Positions 8,200-17,449 are shown, numbered from the stretch's first letter. The stretch is 64,000 nt of DNA from RGIG3009 sp964390295 (GCA_964390295.1 CAYMHR010000004.1:7253-71252), one strand, 5' to 3'. The notes: a model not told the origin generated them from the sequence alone. Numbers and translations are program-made.

Positions 8200-8236
8200 C
8201 CCCAAAAATAAAAAAAGACGGAGTTTTCACTCCGTC
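8200..8236 (-). terminator. Terminator of metG-tatD
   Basis: Stem GACGGAG (8217-8223) / CTCCGTC (8230-8236) with T-rich tail on the minus strand. The tatD stop codon is in the loop. Confidence 0.85.
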
Positions 8237-9009
8237 GGATAGGCATCGATCTTTTTGTACAGTGTGTGCGCGTTGGCGGTGGTGATACGCAGAAGCTCTT
8301 CCACGGTGATGCTCCGCAGGGAGGCGATCACTTCGGCGGTGTGACGAATCATAGAGGATTCGCATCGCTGTCCGCGCAGGGGAGTGGGGGCTAAGTAGGG
8401 CGCATCGGTTTCCAGCAACAGACGCTCCAGCGGAACGGCCGTGGCGACCTCGACCGCTTTGCGCGCGTTTTTGAAGGTGACGACGCCGCCCATGCCAACG
8501 TACAGCCCCAGCTTGACAATTTCTTTGGCCATTTCCACACTGCCGGAAAAGCAGTGAACAACGCCGGTAGGACGATATTCCCGGAGCAGCTGTAGGGTGT
8601 CCTCGTGCGCTTCCCGATCGTGAATGACGACCGGCAACGACAACCGATTCGCCAGCGCCAGCTGACGGCAAAGCCATTGCTTTTGAAGAGAACGCGGACA
8701 AGCGTCCTCGTAGTGATAATCCAATCCGATCTCACCGATGGCAACCACTTTGGGGTCGGCCGCCAGCCGTTCGACGACCGCCAAATCCCTATCGGTAGCC
8801 GTGGCGGCGTCTTCGGGATGAATACCGACTGCCGCCCACAGGCCGGAATACCGATGCGCCAGCTGAACGGCTTGCCGCGAGGTGTCGGCGTTGGTTCCGT
8901 TTTCCACAATGCCGCACACGCCTTGATCGAATAAGGTGGTGAGCAGGGAGTGGCGGTCGTCGTTGAACCGCTCGTCCAGGTAGTGGGCGTGAGAATCAAA
9001 GATAGGCAT
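8227..9009 (-). CDS. tatD: TatD-family metal-dependent hydrolase
   Basis: Cytosolic (beta/alpha)8-barrel metallohydrolase/nuclease of 260 residues, the family length. Metal-binding motifs are visible: FDSHAHYLDERF at the N-terminus, Glu in GEIGLDYHYE, VIHDREAHED, GVVHCFSGS and LLLETDAPYL near the C-terminus. It lies 22 bp downstream of metG with AAGGAGC before the ATG, an arrangement common in Firmicutes. Proposed roles are DNA 3'-5' processing and quality control; the true substrate is not settled for bacterial members. Confidence 0.92.
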   Translation of the reverse strand: MPIFDSHAHYLDERFNDDRHSLLTTLFDQGVCGIVENGTNADTSRQAVQLAHRYSGLWAAVGIHPEDAATATDRDLAVVERLAADPKVVAIGEIGLDYHYEDACPRSLQKQWLCRQLALANRLSLPVVIHDREAHEDTLQLLREYRPTGVVHCFSGSVEMAKEIVKLGLYVGMGGVVTFKNARKAVEVATAVPLERLLLETDAPYLAPTPLRGQRCESSMIRHTAEVIASLRSITVEELLRITTANAHTLYKKIDAYPTE

Positions 9010-9031
9010 GAAAAGCTCCTTGTAACAAGGC

Positions 9032-10963
9032 TTAATGAATACGGCTTCCCGGCTTTAAGCCGTCCACGAACAAAACGCGGGCACCGTCTCCATCGTCGGC
9101 GGCCAGGATCATACCGCGGCTTTCCACGCCGCACAGCGTGGCGGGCTTCAGGTTGGCAACCACAATGACCTCGCGCCCCTTCAGTTCATCCGGCGTGTAC
9201 CATTGGGCGATGCCGGAGGCGACGATCCGCGGCGTGCCGCTACCGTCGTCCAGTGTCAGCTTCAACAGCTTTTTCGCTTTTTTAATCGGTTCACAATCCG
9301 AAACGCGTGCTACGCGCAAATCCACCTTGGCGAACTCGTCGATGGTAATTTCATCCAGAAAAGCAACGTTTTCCGCTTCGACTTCGGCGGACGCGGCGGA
9401 TTTTTCGGCCTCCTCGGCCAGCACCTTGGCTACGTCGATGCGGGCAAACAGCGGTTCCGGCGAGCCGACGGCGTAGGCGGCGCAAGCGCCGAAACGGAGG
9501 TTATCCAATGCCAGCTCTTGCTCGTTCAGGCACAACTGCTTGGCGATGCGGTCGCTCGTTTCGGGAAGAAACGGACGAAGGCAAATTGCCAGTAGACGGA
9601 TACACTCCAAAAGATTAAACAGCACCGTTTCCAAACGATCGCGTGTGGCCTCATCCTTGGCGAGTGCCCAGGGGGTAGTTTCGTCGATGTATTTGTTGCA
9701 CCGTTTGGCAAGCGTCATGACAGCTGCTACCGCTTCGGCGTTATGGTATTGCTCCATCTTATCGACAAACAGCGCCAGTGATTTTTCGGCGGTGGCGATC
9801 AAATCGGCATCGGCATCAGAAGCCACGGTTGCGGTGTGGTGTACGGTGCCGCCGAAATATTTGTTGGTCATGGCAATGCTGCGGTTGACAAGGTTACCGA
9901 GCGTGTTCGCCAAATCGGCGTTGTACACGTTCAGGAAGCTCTCCAGCGTGATGGTTCCGTCCTGCGCGAAGGGAATCTGCGACAGGAGGTAGTAGCGCAC
10001 GGCGTCCGTGCTGAAGCGGTCGGCCAGCTCGTCGGCGTAAAGCACGTTGCCGCGCGACTTGCTCATTTTGTCCTCGCCGGACAGCAACCACGGATGCCCC
10101 AACACCTTTTTCGGCAACGGCAGTCCCAGCGCCATCAAAATGATGGGCCAGTAAATGGTGTGGAAGCGCACGATGTCTTTGCCGATCACGTGCAGGTCGG
10201 CGGGCCAGTTGGCTTCAAACCGCTCACTGCTCCCGTCGGGGTGATAGCCGATGCCGGTGATGTAATTGGCCAGCGCGTCCAGCCACACGTAGACGACGTG
10301 CTTGGGATCAAAGGAAACCGAGATGCCCCACGTGAAGGTGGAACGCGAAACGCACAGATCGGACAGACCCGGCTTCAGGAAGTTGTTGATCATTTCATTG
10401 CGGCGCGATTCCGGCTGAATGAAATCGGGATGCTCTTCAAAATATTGCAGCAGGCGATCCTGATATTTCGACAGACGCAGGAAGTAGGCTTCTTCGCTGG
10501 CGTCGATCACCTCGCGACCGCAGTCGGGGCATTTGCCGTCCTTGAGCTGAGAAGGCGTGAAAAAGGATTCGCACGGAACGCAGTATTTGCCTTCGTATTT
10601 GCCCTTGTAAATATCTCCTTGATCGTACAGCTTTTTGAAAATAGCCTGTATGGCGGCTTCGTGATCGCTGTCGGTTGTACGAATAAAGCGGTCGTAAGAG
10701 GTGTTCAGCTTGTTCCATACGTCTTTGATTTGCCGGGACACGCCGTCAACGTATTCCTTGGGGGAAATGCCCTGTTCTTCGGCATATTGTTGAATTTTTT
10801 GACCGTGTTCGTCGGAGCCGGTCAGGAAATACACGTCGTACCCCTGCATTCGCTTGTACCGCGCGATCATGTCCGCCAAAACGACGTCGTAGGCGTTGCC
10901 GATATGCGGCTTGCGCGAGGTATAGGCGATTGCCGTGGTCAGATAGAATTTTTTGTTTTCCAT
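9032..10963 (-). CDS. metG: Methionyl-tRNA synthetase
   Basis: Class I synthetase charging tRNA-Met. 643 residues: Rossmann core with HIGN (20-23), a zinc knuckle with CVPC (about 127) and CPDC (about 144), the KMSKS signature in GEDKMSKSRG (about residue 300), an anticodon-binding helical domain, then a C-terminal OB-fold tRNA-binding domain (FAKVDLRVARV onwards, about the last 110 residues) that usually mediates dimerisation. It is first in the operon with tatD and has its own promoter. No T-box is possible in the roughly 30-base leader. Confidence 0.97.
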   Translation of the reverse strand: MENKKFYLTTAIAYTSRKPHIGNAYDVVLADMIARYKRMQGYDVYFLTGSDEHGQKIQQYAEEQGISPKEYVDGVSRQIKDVWNKLNTSYDRFIRTTDSDHEAAIQAIFKKLYDQGDIYKGKYEGKYCVPCESFFTPSQLKDGKCPDCGREVIDASEEAYFLRLSKYQDRLLQYFEEHPDFIQPESRRNEMINNFLKPGLSDLCVSRSTFTWGISVSFDPKHVVYVWLDALANYITGIGYHPDGSSERFEANWPADLHVIGKDIVRFHTIYWPIILMALGLPLPKKVLGHPWLLSGEDKMSKSRGNVLYADELADRFSTDAVRYYLLSQIPFAQDGTITLESFLNVYNADLANTLGNLVNRSIAMTNKYFGGTVHHTATVASDADADLIATAEKSLALFVDKMEQYHNAEAVAAVMTLAKRCNKYIDETTPWALAKDEATRDRLETVLFNLLECIRLLAICLRPFLPETSDRIAKQLCLNEQELALDNLRFGACAAYAVGSPEPLFARIDVAKVLAEEAEKSAASAEVEAENVAFLDEITIDEFAKVDLRVARVSDCEPIKKAKKLLKLTLDDGSGTPRIVASGIAQWYTPDELKGREVIVVANLKPATLCGVESRGMILAADDGDGARVLFVDGLKPGSRIH

Positions 10964-10996
10964 ATTCCGGAAACCTCCTCAAATGGCATCCTTTGT

Positions 10997-11025
10997 ATTT
11001 TACCAGTTTCCGTTAAAAAATACAA
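10997..11025 (-). promoter_or_regulatory. Promoter of metG-tatD
   Basis: Minus-strand TTGTAT (11020-11025), 17-bp spacer, TAAAAT (10997-11002). It is back-to-back with the rluA promoter. Confidence 0.7.
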
Positions 11026-11043
11026 GTCTTTCTGCGCAGGAAC

Positions 11044-11072
11044 TTGAAATTTATCGGGAAAGTCCGTATAAT
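11044..11072 (+). promoter_or_regulatory. Promoter of rluA-luxS
   Basis: TTGAAA (11044-11049), 17-bp spacer, TATAAT (11067-11072). Transcription would start near 11079, which coincides with the ATG at 11080, so the message may be leaderless or use the ATG at 11089. Confidence 0.7.
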
Positions 11073-11079
11073 GGTAGAT

Positions 11080-11964
11080 ATGGAAACGATGATTTTTACA
11101 ATACCAACCGAATACGACGGTGCCACGGTGCAGACCTTTTTGCGACAGGGGTGCGGCTTTTCGTGGCGCATGGTGGTGCGCCTGAAGCATCACGAAGGCG
11201 GCATTACGGTGAACGGCGAGCATCGCCGGAGCATCGATCGCGTTTGTGCCGGCGAGCAGCTTTGCTTATGCTTTCCGGAGGACGCGGTGCGTATCGAAGA
11301 AGCGGACCTGCCGCTGTCCGTGGCCTATGAGGACGACTCGTTGTTGGTGGTGGACAAGCCGCCGTATCTGGCGGTTCATCCTTCGGCCGGTAAGCCGGAG
11401 CCGACGCTGGCGAACGCCGTGGTTGGGTATTACCGTCGCCGGGGACAGCCACATTCGTTCCGGCCGGTAAACCGTTTGGATCGCAATACCAGTGGGTTGC
11501 TGTTGGCGGCCAAAAACGCCCACGTTGCCTATGCGCTGACGCATAAGGTGCAAAAAACCTATTTGGCGATCGTGCTGGGAGAGCTGACCGGAAGCGGCAC
11601 GGTGGATCAGCCGATCCGCGCGAAAGAGGGTTGTTGTATCACGCGCGAAGTGGGCGAGGGCGGAAAGCCCAGCGTCACGCATTACGAGGCTTTGGGAACC
11701 GATGGTCGGATTACGCTGGTGCGGTTGTGGCTGGAAACGGGGCGCACTCACCAAATCCGCGTTCACATGGCATGGTTGGGGCACCCGTTGGCAGGCGACA
11801 CCATGTATGGCACCGACGAAACGGTCTTGCCACGCCACGGCTTGCACTGCTGTGAGATGAGGCTGATGCATCCGTTGACCGGCGAAAAGCTGGTTTTGAC
11901 CAGTTCCTTGCCGGAGGATATGACAACGTGCTTGCACGAGCACGGATTGGAGGACGTTTTATGA
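11080..11964 (+). CDS. RluA-family RNA pseudouridine synthase
   Basis: Isomerises uridine to pseudouridine in rRNA or tRNA. About 294 residues from ATG 11080: an N-terminal S4-like part (GATVQTFLRQGCGFSWRMV), then the catalytic domain with VVDKPPYLAVHP, the RLDRNTSGLLL motif holding the catalytic Asp, KTYLAIVLG, and TGRTHQIRVHMAWLGHPLAGD. The frame opens upstream with a TTG (11044), but that lies inside the -35 box. Start codons 11080 or 11089 fit the promoter better. It overlaps luxS by 4 bp (ATGA). Exact target (RluC/D or other) is not determinable here. Confidence 0.9.
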   Translation: METMIFTIPTEYDGATVQTFLRQGCGFSWRMVVRLKHHEGGITVNGEHRRSIDRVCAGEQLCLCFPEDAVRIEEADLPLSVAYEDDSLLVVDKPPYLAVHPSAGKPEPTLANAVVGYYRRRGQPHSFRPVNRLDRNTSGLLLAAKNAHVAYALTHKVQKTYLAIVLGELTGSGTVDQPIRAKEGCCITREVGEGGKPSVTHYEALGTDGRITLVRLWLETGRTHQIRVHMAWLGHPLAGDTMYGTDETVLPRHGLHCCEMRLMHPLTGEKLVLTSSLPEDMTTCLHEHGLEDVL

Positions 11965-12419
11965 AAACCATTCAGAGCTTTCGGATCAATCACGATACCC
12001 TGATGCCGGGATTGTATATTTCTCGTGTGGACGGGGAGGTGACGACCTACGATTTGCGCTTCGTGCGCCCAAATACACCGCCGTTTTTGGAGGTGCCGGC
12101 GATGCACACGATCGAGCATTTATTTGCCACCTACGTGCGGAACAGCGCTTTTGAAAAGCAGATTGTTTACTTCGGCCCCATGGGATGTCGCACCGGGTTT
12201 TATTTTTTGACAACCGGCATGACGAACGAGCAGGTGATCGCGCTGACACAGGAGGCGCTGGCATTTATTGCGAACTACGTTGGCGAGATTCCGGGCGCTA
12301 CGCGGCGTGAGTGCGGCAACTATCTTGAACACGATTTGCCCGGTGCACGCGCTTATGCGACCGTGCAGGCAGCCGTGTTACGGCATTGGACGACGGAGCA
12401 ACTGATTTATCCGGAATAA
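11961..12419 (+). CDS. luxS: S-ribosylhomocysteine lyase
   Basis: Splits S-ribosylhomocysteine to homocysteine and DPD, the autoinducer-2 precursor; part of the activated methyl cycle. 152 residues from ATG 11961, the normal size. Metal ligands and catalytic residues are present: HTIEH at 49-53, catalytic Cys76 in MGCRTGF and zinc Cys118 in RRECGNYLEHD. It is translationally coupled to rluA (4-bp overlap) with GGAGG just upstream. The nucleosidase partner (mtnN/pfs) is not in the window. Confidence 0.96.
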   Translation: MKTIQSFRINHDTLMPGLYISRVDGEVTTYDLRFVRPNTPPFLEVPAMHTIEHLFATYVRNSAFEKQIVYFGPMGCRTGFYFLTTGMTNEQVIALTQEALAFIANYVGEIPGATRRECGNYLEHDLPGARAYATVQAAVLRHWTTEQLIYPE

Positions 12420-12491
12420 CAGTAATTTGTGAAATAATGCGCAAATTCTTGCATGAAATTGTTGCATTTTGACCACGCCTTTTGGCGCGAC

Positions 12492-12520
12492 TTGCTTTTT
12501 TTGTCGAATCACGATATACT
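12492..12520 (+). promoter_or_regulatory. Promoter of the G5/M23 gene
   Basis: TTGCTT (12492-12497), 17-bp spacer, TATACT (12515-12520). It gives a leader of about 75 bases before the start codon. Confidence 0.75.
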
Positions 12521-12600
12521 ATTTACAGAATTTACCGGCGTTACATAAACGTTTGCCGGTGATCGACTGAACGTGATTGGAGGAAAGGAGACGGTGTCGA

Positions 12601-14160
12601 ATGAAACGGCGCAAGCACACGGTGCGTTCCCGAACGGACTCGGCGCCGTCTGATCGTTTTGCCCGCGCGTTGGCGACGTGGCAGGAGTTTGAAAAAGAAT
12701 TTTCTCGCTTTTGCTACGTGGTCGGCGTTCGTTCGATTCGTTGCGTGAAAGCCGTGGGACGATTTACGCGCAACCTGTGGCGTCCGATAACGCAGAGCTG
12801 GCAACGTCGAGTTAAACAGCGGCTTGCGAATCGTCGCCATCGGATCGCGACGGAATGGCGAGCGGTACGTGCGGACGTTTCCAAAGTGCGTCAGTACATC
12901 GGCGACCTTGAAACGGGGCGTGGATGGAACCGCTTGCGTGCGTGGGCAGTATTGCCGGTGTTGGCGATTCGTCGTCATCAGGCGTTATGGCGAACCCTGC
13001 GTAACGTTACGGCGCCGATCCTGGCCCTGCTGGTGCTGATGGTGACTGTCTGGTACTGGAAGCAGGCCAACTTCGTCTTGGCGTTGGAGTACGACGGTAA
13101 ATCGTTCGGCTACGTTGCCGACGAAGCGACGTATACGGCGGCGGTTGCCGCGGTCGAAAGTATGGTGATCGATGCCGACGATTCCTTTAGCGCACAACGC
13201 TCGTCGCGCATGTTCCTGAAGGTGGATGCGGATGCGAAGGTGCTGGATACGCAGGCGGTCAGCGAACTTATTTTGCAGGAGGTCAGCGGATCGTTGACCG
13301 AAACGGCAGGACTATACGTGGACGGCCGCTTCGTAGGGGCTTTGCCGCGTGCGACGCTGGAACGTCTTATGACTGCGTCTTTGGCAAAACGTCCGGTAAA
13401 GGCGACGGAAACGGCGAAATTTTTCGGCACGGTTGAAATTGTCGAGGGCTTGTATCCGGTTTCGGCCGTCAGCACGGAGGCGGAGATGTCCGCCTATTTG
13501 GACATTTTACCGGTTCAGGTCAGCCATTTCGAAACGTACATCGAGCGGGTGGGCTACGAAACCGTCGTCGTTTGGGATGAAAACAAGCTGCCCGGTGAGA
13601 ACGTGACGACGGTTCACGGCAAAGACGGCGAACAGCGGGTGACCGTGGAAGTCATTACGATCAACGACAAGGAACAATATCGGGCGGTATCCTCGACGGA
13701 AATGCTTGTCGAACCGATTGACGAGGTGATCGTCAAGGGAGGCTCGCCGGAGATCGAGGTCGGTGACGGTGTGGCAACCGGAAAATTCGTTTGGCCGTTG
13801 CCGTATACCAAGGTGATTTCTTCGCCGTTTGCTTCCCGGTGGGGGAGCTTCCACGGCGCGATCGATATTTCCAACGGACGCGTGAACGGCAAGCCGATCA
13901 TCGCTTCCGACGGTGGCACCGTGATTGAGGCCGGCTGGCACAACAGCTACGGCAACTACGTGCTGATCGATCACGGCAACGGGTTTAAGACGCGGTATGC
14001 TCACTGTAGCTCGCTGAACGTTACTGCCGGTCAACAGGTAGCGCAGGGCGAATATATTGCAAACGTCGGAAATACCGGCTATTCCTTCGGTGCTCACCTT
14101 CATTTTGAAATTATTTTGAACGGTCAGTTGGTAGACCCCATGGACTACGTAGAGTATTGA
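12601..14160 (+). CDS. Membrane-anchored G5-domain / M23 (LytM) peptidoglycan peptidase
   Basis: Zinc endopeptidase or wall-binding factor, 519 residues from ATG 12601 (preceded by GGAGGAAAGGAG; an in-frame TTG upstream is inside this site). A long basic cytosolic N-terminus of about 135 residues, rich in Arg, precedes one transmembrane segment (about 137-155). Then come a spacer region, a G5-like domain (about 310-385, YETVVVWDENKLPGENV) and the M23 domain (about 395-519). M23 residues are present: HGAID, HxN context DHGNGFKTRYAHC and HLHFE. Likely acts on cross-links at the cell surface. The arginine-rich cytosolic tail is unusual. Confidence 0.88.
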   Translation: MKRRKHTVRSRTDSAPSDRFARALATWQEFEKEFSRFCYVVGVRSIRCVKAVGRFTRNLWRPITQSWQRRVKQRLANRRHRIATEWRAVRADVSKVRQYIGDLETGRGWNRLRAWAVLPVLAIRRHQALWRTLRNVTAPILALLVLMVTVWYWKQANFVLALEYDGKSFGYVADEATYTAAVAAVESMVIDADDSFSAQRSSRMFLKVDADAKVLDTQAVSELILQEVSGSLTETAGLYVDGRFVGALPRATLERLMTASLAKRPVKATETAKFFGTVEIVEGLYPVSAVSTEAEMSAYLDILPVQVSHFETYIERVGYETVVVWDENKLPGENVTTVHGKDGEQRVTVEVITINDKEQYRAVSSTEMLVEPIDEVIVKGGSPEIEVGDGVATGKFVWPLPYTKVISSPFASRWGSFHGAIDISNGRVNGKPIIASDGGTVIEAGWHNSYGNYVLIDHGNGFKTRYAHCSSLNVTAGQQVAQGEYIANVGNTGYSFGAHLHFEIILNGQLVDPMDYVEY

Positions 14161-14167
14161 TGAATAA

Positions 14168-14206
14168 AGAAAAGCCACGAAAGCAGCTTGCTTTCGTGGC
14201 TTTTTT
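14168..14206. terminator. Bidirectional terminator
   Basis: Stem AAAGCCACGAAAGC (14171-14184) / GCTTTCGTGGCTTT (14190-14203), with T6 on the plus strand and TTTTCTTT on the minus strand. It separates the convergent M23 and Na/Pi transporter genes. Confidence 0.9.
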
Positions 14207-14213
14207 GCCGGGA

Positions 14214-15959
14214 TTACAGAAGAGCGTATTTTTGGCGATAGGCCAAATAGGATTGACGGAACTGGGCGTCGTCGGTCTTGATTGCGCGCAGGTTTTCGTG
14301 GATGTTCATATCCCGGTAGGTCAGATCGACGATGCCGATGGCAATGTTGGAGCAGTGGTCGGAAACGCGCTCCAGGTCGGTAAGAAGATCGGACCAAATA
14401 AAGCCGGCGTCGATGGTACATTCCCCTTGCTGCAGTCGCAAAATGTGCGCGGAGCGCAGAGCTTCCTTGAGGTCGTCGATCACTTCCTCCAACGGCGAGA
14501 TCGCGACAACGGCTTCGGCCTTTCCGGTGGAGAAGGCGTTGAGCGTCAACTCCAATATTTCCCGAACCGCTGCCAATAGCACACCCATTTCGGCGTTGGC
14601 AGAATCGGAAAATACGATTTCTTTTTCACGAAGCTCCTCTACCGATTCCAACAGGTTGACACCGTGGTCGGAAATGCGTTCCAGGTCACCGATTGCTTTC
14701 AGTAACATCGCGGCCTCGGCGCTGTTGGTATCACCGATCGGCTGTGAGCTGAGCTTGACCAAATACGAACCGAGAATATCCTCGTAGTGATCGGTTGTTT
14801 CTTCGTTTGTACGGACGCTTTCGGCGGCTTCCGGCGTATAATTTGCCACGCAGTTCAAGGCGTCGTACACGGTCTGAACGGCGTGCTGTGCCATTTCGGT
14901 TGCGACGGTGCGGCAACGCTCCAAGGCAACGGCGGGGGTATTCAGCAAACGGCTGTCCAGTTCGGTGGCCGTTTCCGGAGTTTTGGCATCGGGAATCAGG
15001 AGGGTAACCAGCTTTTCCAGCAGATTGCTCAACGGTAACAGCAGTATGGTGCACAGGATTTTGAAGGTCGAGTGTGCCACGGCAATACCGACGGCCGAGG
15101 CGGACTGGCTTAAAATCGGCGGGTTTACCAGCACATCGACGATCCAAAATACACTTAGCCATACGGCGGCACCGATCACGTTAAAGAGCAGATGCACCAG
15201 GGCGGTACGGCGGGCGTTTTTGTTAGCACCGATGCTGGACAGAATCACGATGAGACAGGAACCGATGCTTTGCCCCATGATCATGGGGATGGCTACACCA
15301 AACGAAACCTGACCGGTGCTGGCCAGTGCTTGAAGAACACCGACCGAGGCGGAGCTGGACTGAAGAATGGCGGTGAGGATGACACCGGCCAGCAAGCCGA
15401 GCAGGGGATTTTCGAACAGTACGAACAGATTGCGGAATCCTGCGACGTCCTTCAAGCCGGAAGCGGCAGTGGACATGGTGTCCATACCGAACATCAAGGT
15501 GGCAAAGCCCAGCAGGATCATGCCGGTGTCCTTGGTTTTGTTGTTTTTGCAGAACATGTAGCAAATGATGCCGACCAACGCCAAAATTGGCGTAAAGGAG
15601 GTTGGCTTCAGTAGCTGTACCAGCAGATTTTCACCGCTGATGTCGCTCAAGCTGAGCAACCATGCCGTCACCGTCGTTCCAACGTTTGCGCCCATGACAA
15701 CGCTGATTGACTGGTTAAGCAGGAGCAGTCCGGAGTTGACGAAGCCGACGACCATGACGGTGGTGGCGGCAGAGCTCTGAATGATGGCGGTAACGCTAAG
15801 ACCGGTCAGAAACCCGACGACGCGGTTGGTGGTCAGCTTACCCAGCACCGTGCGGAGACTGTTGCCGGCGCGACGCTCCAAGGCTTGTCCCATCAGCGTC
15901 ATGCCAAACAGAAACAGACACATACCGCCGAGCATGGTTAAAAAATCGAATATACTCAT
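14214..15959 (-). CDS. Na/Pi-cotransporter family protein with C-terminal PhoU-like domain
   Basis: Membrane protein of 581 residues from ATG 15959 (AAGGAG upstream; the longer open frame to 16208 has no promoter support). The N-terminal half carries the two NptA-type repeats with QSSAATTVMVVGF (about 69-82) and a second QSSSASVGVLQAL, typical of SLC34-like carriers. The C-terminal roughly 230 residues are helical and PhoU-like (DLERISDHGVNL and DLERVSDHCSN are paired motifs). Expected role is sodium-driven phosphate movement or phosphate-homeostasis signalling. Direction and substrate are unproven. Confidence 0.9.
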   Translation of the reverse strand: MSIFDFLTMLGGMCLFLFGMTLMGQALERRAGNSLRTVLGKLTTNRVVGFLTGLSVTAIIQSSAATTVMVVGFVNSGLLLLNQSISVVMGANVGTTVTAWLLSLSDISGENLLVQLLKPTSFTPILALVGIICYMFCKNNKTKDTGMILLGFATLMFGMDTMSTAASGLKDVAGFRNLFVLFENPLLGLLAGVILTAILQSSSASVGVLQALASTGQVSFGVAIPMIMGQSIGSCLIVILSSIGANKNARRTALVHLLFNVIGAAVWLSVFWIVDVLVNPPILSQSASAVGIAVAHSTFKILCTILLLPLSNLLEKLVTLLIPDAKTPETATELDSRLLNTPAVALERCRTVATEMAQHAVQTVYDALNCVANYTPEAAESVRTNEETTDHYEDILGSYLVKLSSQPIGDTNSAEAAMLLKAIGDLERISDHGVNLLESVEELREKEIVFSDSANAEMGVLLAAVREILELTLNAFSTGKAEAVVAISPLEEVIDDLKEALRSAHILRLQQGECTIDAGFIWSDLLTDLERVSDHCSNIAIGIVDLTYRDMNIHENLRAIKTDDAQFRQSYLAYRQKYALL

Positions 15960-16055
15960 AATCACCCATTCTCCTTGCTGAATACTCGATACGAACGGTA
16001 GCCTACTATAATAAAGCGCAAAACGCTGTGTTGTTTTCACAAACTCCCAAAATAT

Positions 16056-16084
16056 ACTATACGAAAATCTGCGAAAAATGTCAA
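16056..16084 (-). promoter_or_regulatory. Promoter of the Na/Pi transporter gene
   Basis: Minus-strand TTGACA (16079-16084), 17-bp spacer, TATAGT (16056-16061). It diverges from the SLC13-like gene promoter 29 bp away. Confidence 0.88.
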
Positions 16085-16112
16085 GTTGCATTTGAACGGC
16101 AACACGGGCGGC

Positions 16113-16141
16113 TTGCTTTTTGACGCGTAACGTGATATAGT
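16113..16141 (+). promoter_or_regulatory. Promoter of the SLC13-like gene
   Basis: TTGCTT (16113-16118), 17-bp spacer, TATAGT (16136-16141). Confidence 0.7.
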
Positions 16142-16153
16142 TGGCTGGAAACG

Positions 16154-17347
16154 ATGAGAGAGCGGGTGTCACCAATGAGTACGCATCTGAAAAAACAGCC
16201 TCCCGCATGGCTTCGGTCTGCCAAAACGGGGCGGCACTATGCGTGGCGGAGCTTTGTTCGCGGCAACGTGGTTATGCTGATCGCGTTTGCGGCGGCACTG
16301 ATTACCTGCTTTTTCGTGCCGCCGGACGCGGAATATATCGGCTATTTTGATTTCAAAACGCTGACCTGCCTGTTTTGCGTGTTAGCGGTCGTCTGTGCAC
16401 TGAAGAATATTCGCTTTTTCTACACCCTTGCCAAAAAGATCGTGCAGATTTTCGGCAACGTGCGTATGAGCGTGCTGGCATTGGTATATATCACCTTTAT
16501 CGGCTCCATGCTCATTGCCAACGACATGGCTCTGCTCACCTTTTTACCGCTTGGCTATTTTGTCCTGACGACGACCGGCAAGGAAAAATACATGGCGTTT
16601 ACCTTTATTATGCAGAATATTGCCGCGAATCTGGGAGGAATGTTGACCCCGTTCGGCAATCCGCAAAACCTGTATCTGTATACCAAATTTCAAATCCCAA
16701 ACGGGGAATTTATGACGATTATGGCACCTCCGTTTCTACTGTCGGTTCTTTTGATTACGGTGTGCTGCTTGGTCTTTGTGAAACCGGAGCCGCTGAACGT
16801 GGCTGACGAAGCGGTCCGTCTCCCGGTGGGGCGTACCGTGGTCTATCTGTTGCTGTTCGCTTTGTCGATCGCCATTGTGTTTCGCGGTGTTCCGTACTGG
16901 ATCGGTTTGATCGTCATCCCAGCCTGTCTGCTGGTGTTGGATCGTCAGGCGTTAAAAACGGTGGATTACGCTCTGTTGTTGACTTTTGTGTTCTTCTTCG
17001 TTTTCGGGGGGAATATGGCGCGGATTGAGCCGGTTCGGGAGTTGTTTTCGTCCTTGCTTCAGAAAAACACGTTGGTGTTCAGCACGTTGTCCTGCCAGTG
17101 TATCAGCAACGTGCCGTCCGCCATCCTGTTGTCGCAGTTTACCGACAACTATCGCGAGCTGTTGGTCGGTGTGAATATCGGCGGCGTGGGAACGCTGATC
17201 TCCTCGTTGGCGAGCTTGATTACGTTTCGCCAGTATACCGATCACAACCCCGGAAAAGCCGGCTATTATCTGAAAACGTTCTCGGCGTTCAACTTTGGCT
17301 TTTTACTGGTGCTGACAGGCTTTATGCTGTTTTGGAACGCGTTGTGA
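16154..17347 (+). CDS. SLC13/ArsB-type anion transporter (ion transporter superfamily)
   Basis: Integral membrane carrier, 397 residues with about ten hydrophobic segments. Characteristic repeats of this superfamily are seen twice: NDMALLTFLPL followed by GGMLTPFGNPQNLYL in the first half, and ISNVPSAILLSQF followed by GVNIGGVGTLISSLASL in the second. The likely substrates are dicarboxylates, sulfate or similar anions. An alternative ATG is at 16175; with transcription beginning near 16148 the leader for 16154 would be almost absent, so the shorter start is possible. It is a single gene; the next gene has its own promoter. Confidence 0.82.
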   Translation: MRERVSPMSTHLKKQPPAWLRSAKTGRHYAWRSFVRGNVVMLIAFAAALITCFFVPPDAEYIGYFDFKTLTCLFCVLAVVCALKNIRFFYTLAKKIVQIFGNVRMSVLALVYITFIGSMLIANDMALLTFLPLGYFVLTTTGKEKYMAFTFIMQNIAANLGGMLTPFGNPQNLYLYTKFQIPNGEFMTIMAPPFLLSVLLITVCCLVFVKPEPLNVADEAVRLPVGRTVVYLLLFALSIAIVFRGVPYWIGLIVIPACLLVLDRQALKTVDYALLLTFVFFFVFGGNMARIEPVRELFSSLLQKNTLVFSTLSCQCISNVPSAILLSQFTDNYRELLVGVNIGGVGTLISSLASLITFRQYTDHNPGKAGYYLKTFSAFNFGFLLVLTGFMLFWNAL

Positions 17348-17379
17348 GGCGAAAATCAAGAAAAATCCTAAGCGATCCA

Positions 17380-17408
17380 TTGATTTTTGCGCCGAAAAGG
17401 AGTAAACT
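17380..17408 (+). promoter_or_regulatory. Promoter of the creatininase-family gene
   Basis: TTGATT (17380-17385), 17-bp spacer, TAAACT (17403-17408). The ribosome site AAAGGAG follows. Confidence 0.6.
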
Positions 17409-17449
17409 GATAGCAGATACATACTTTCATGTAAAAGGAGAAAACGGTT

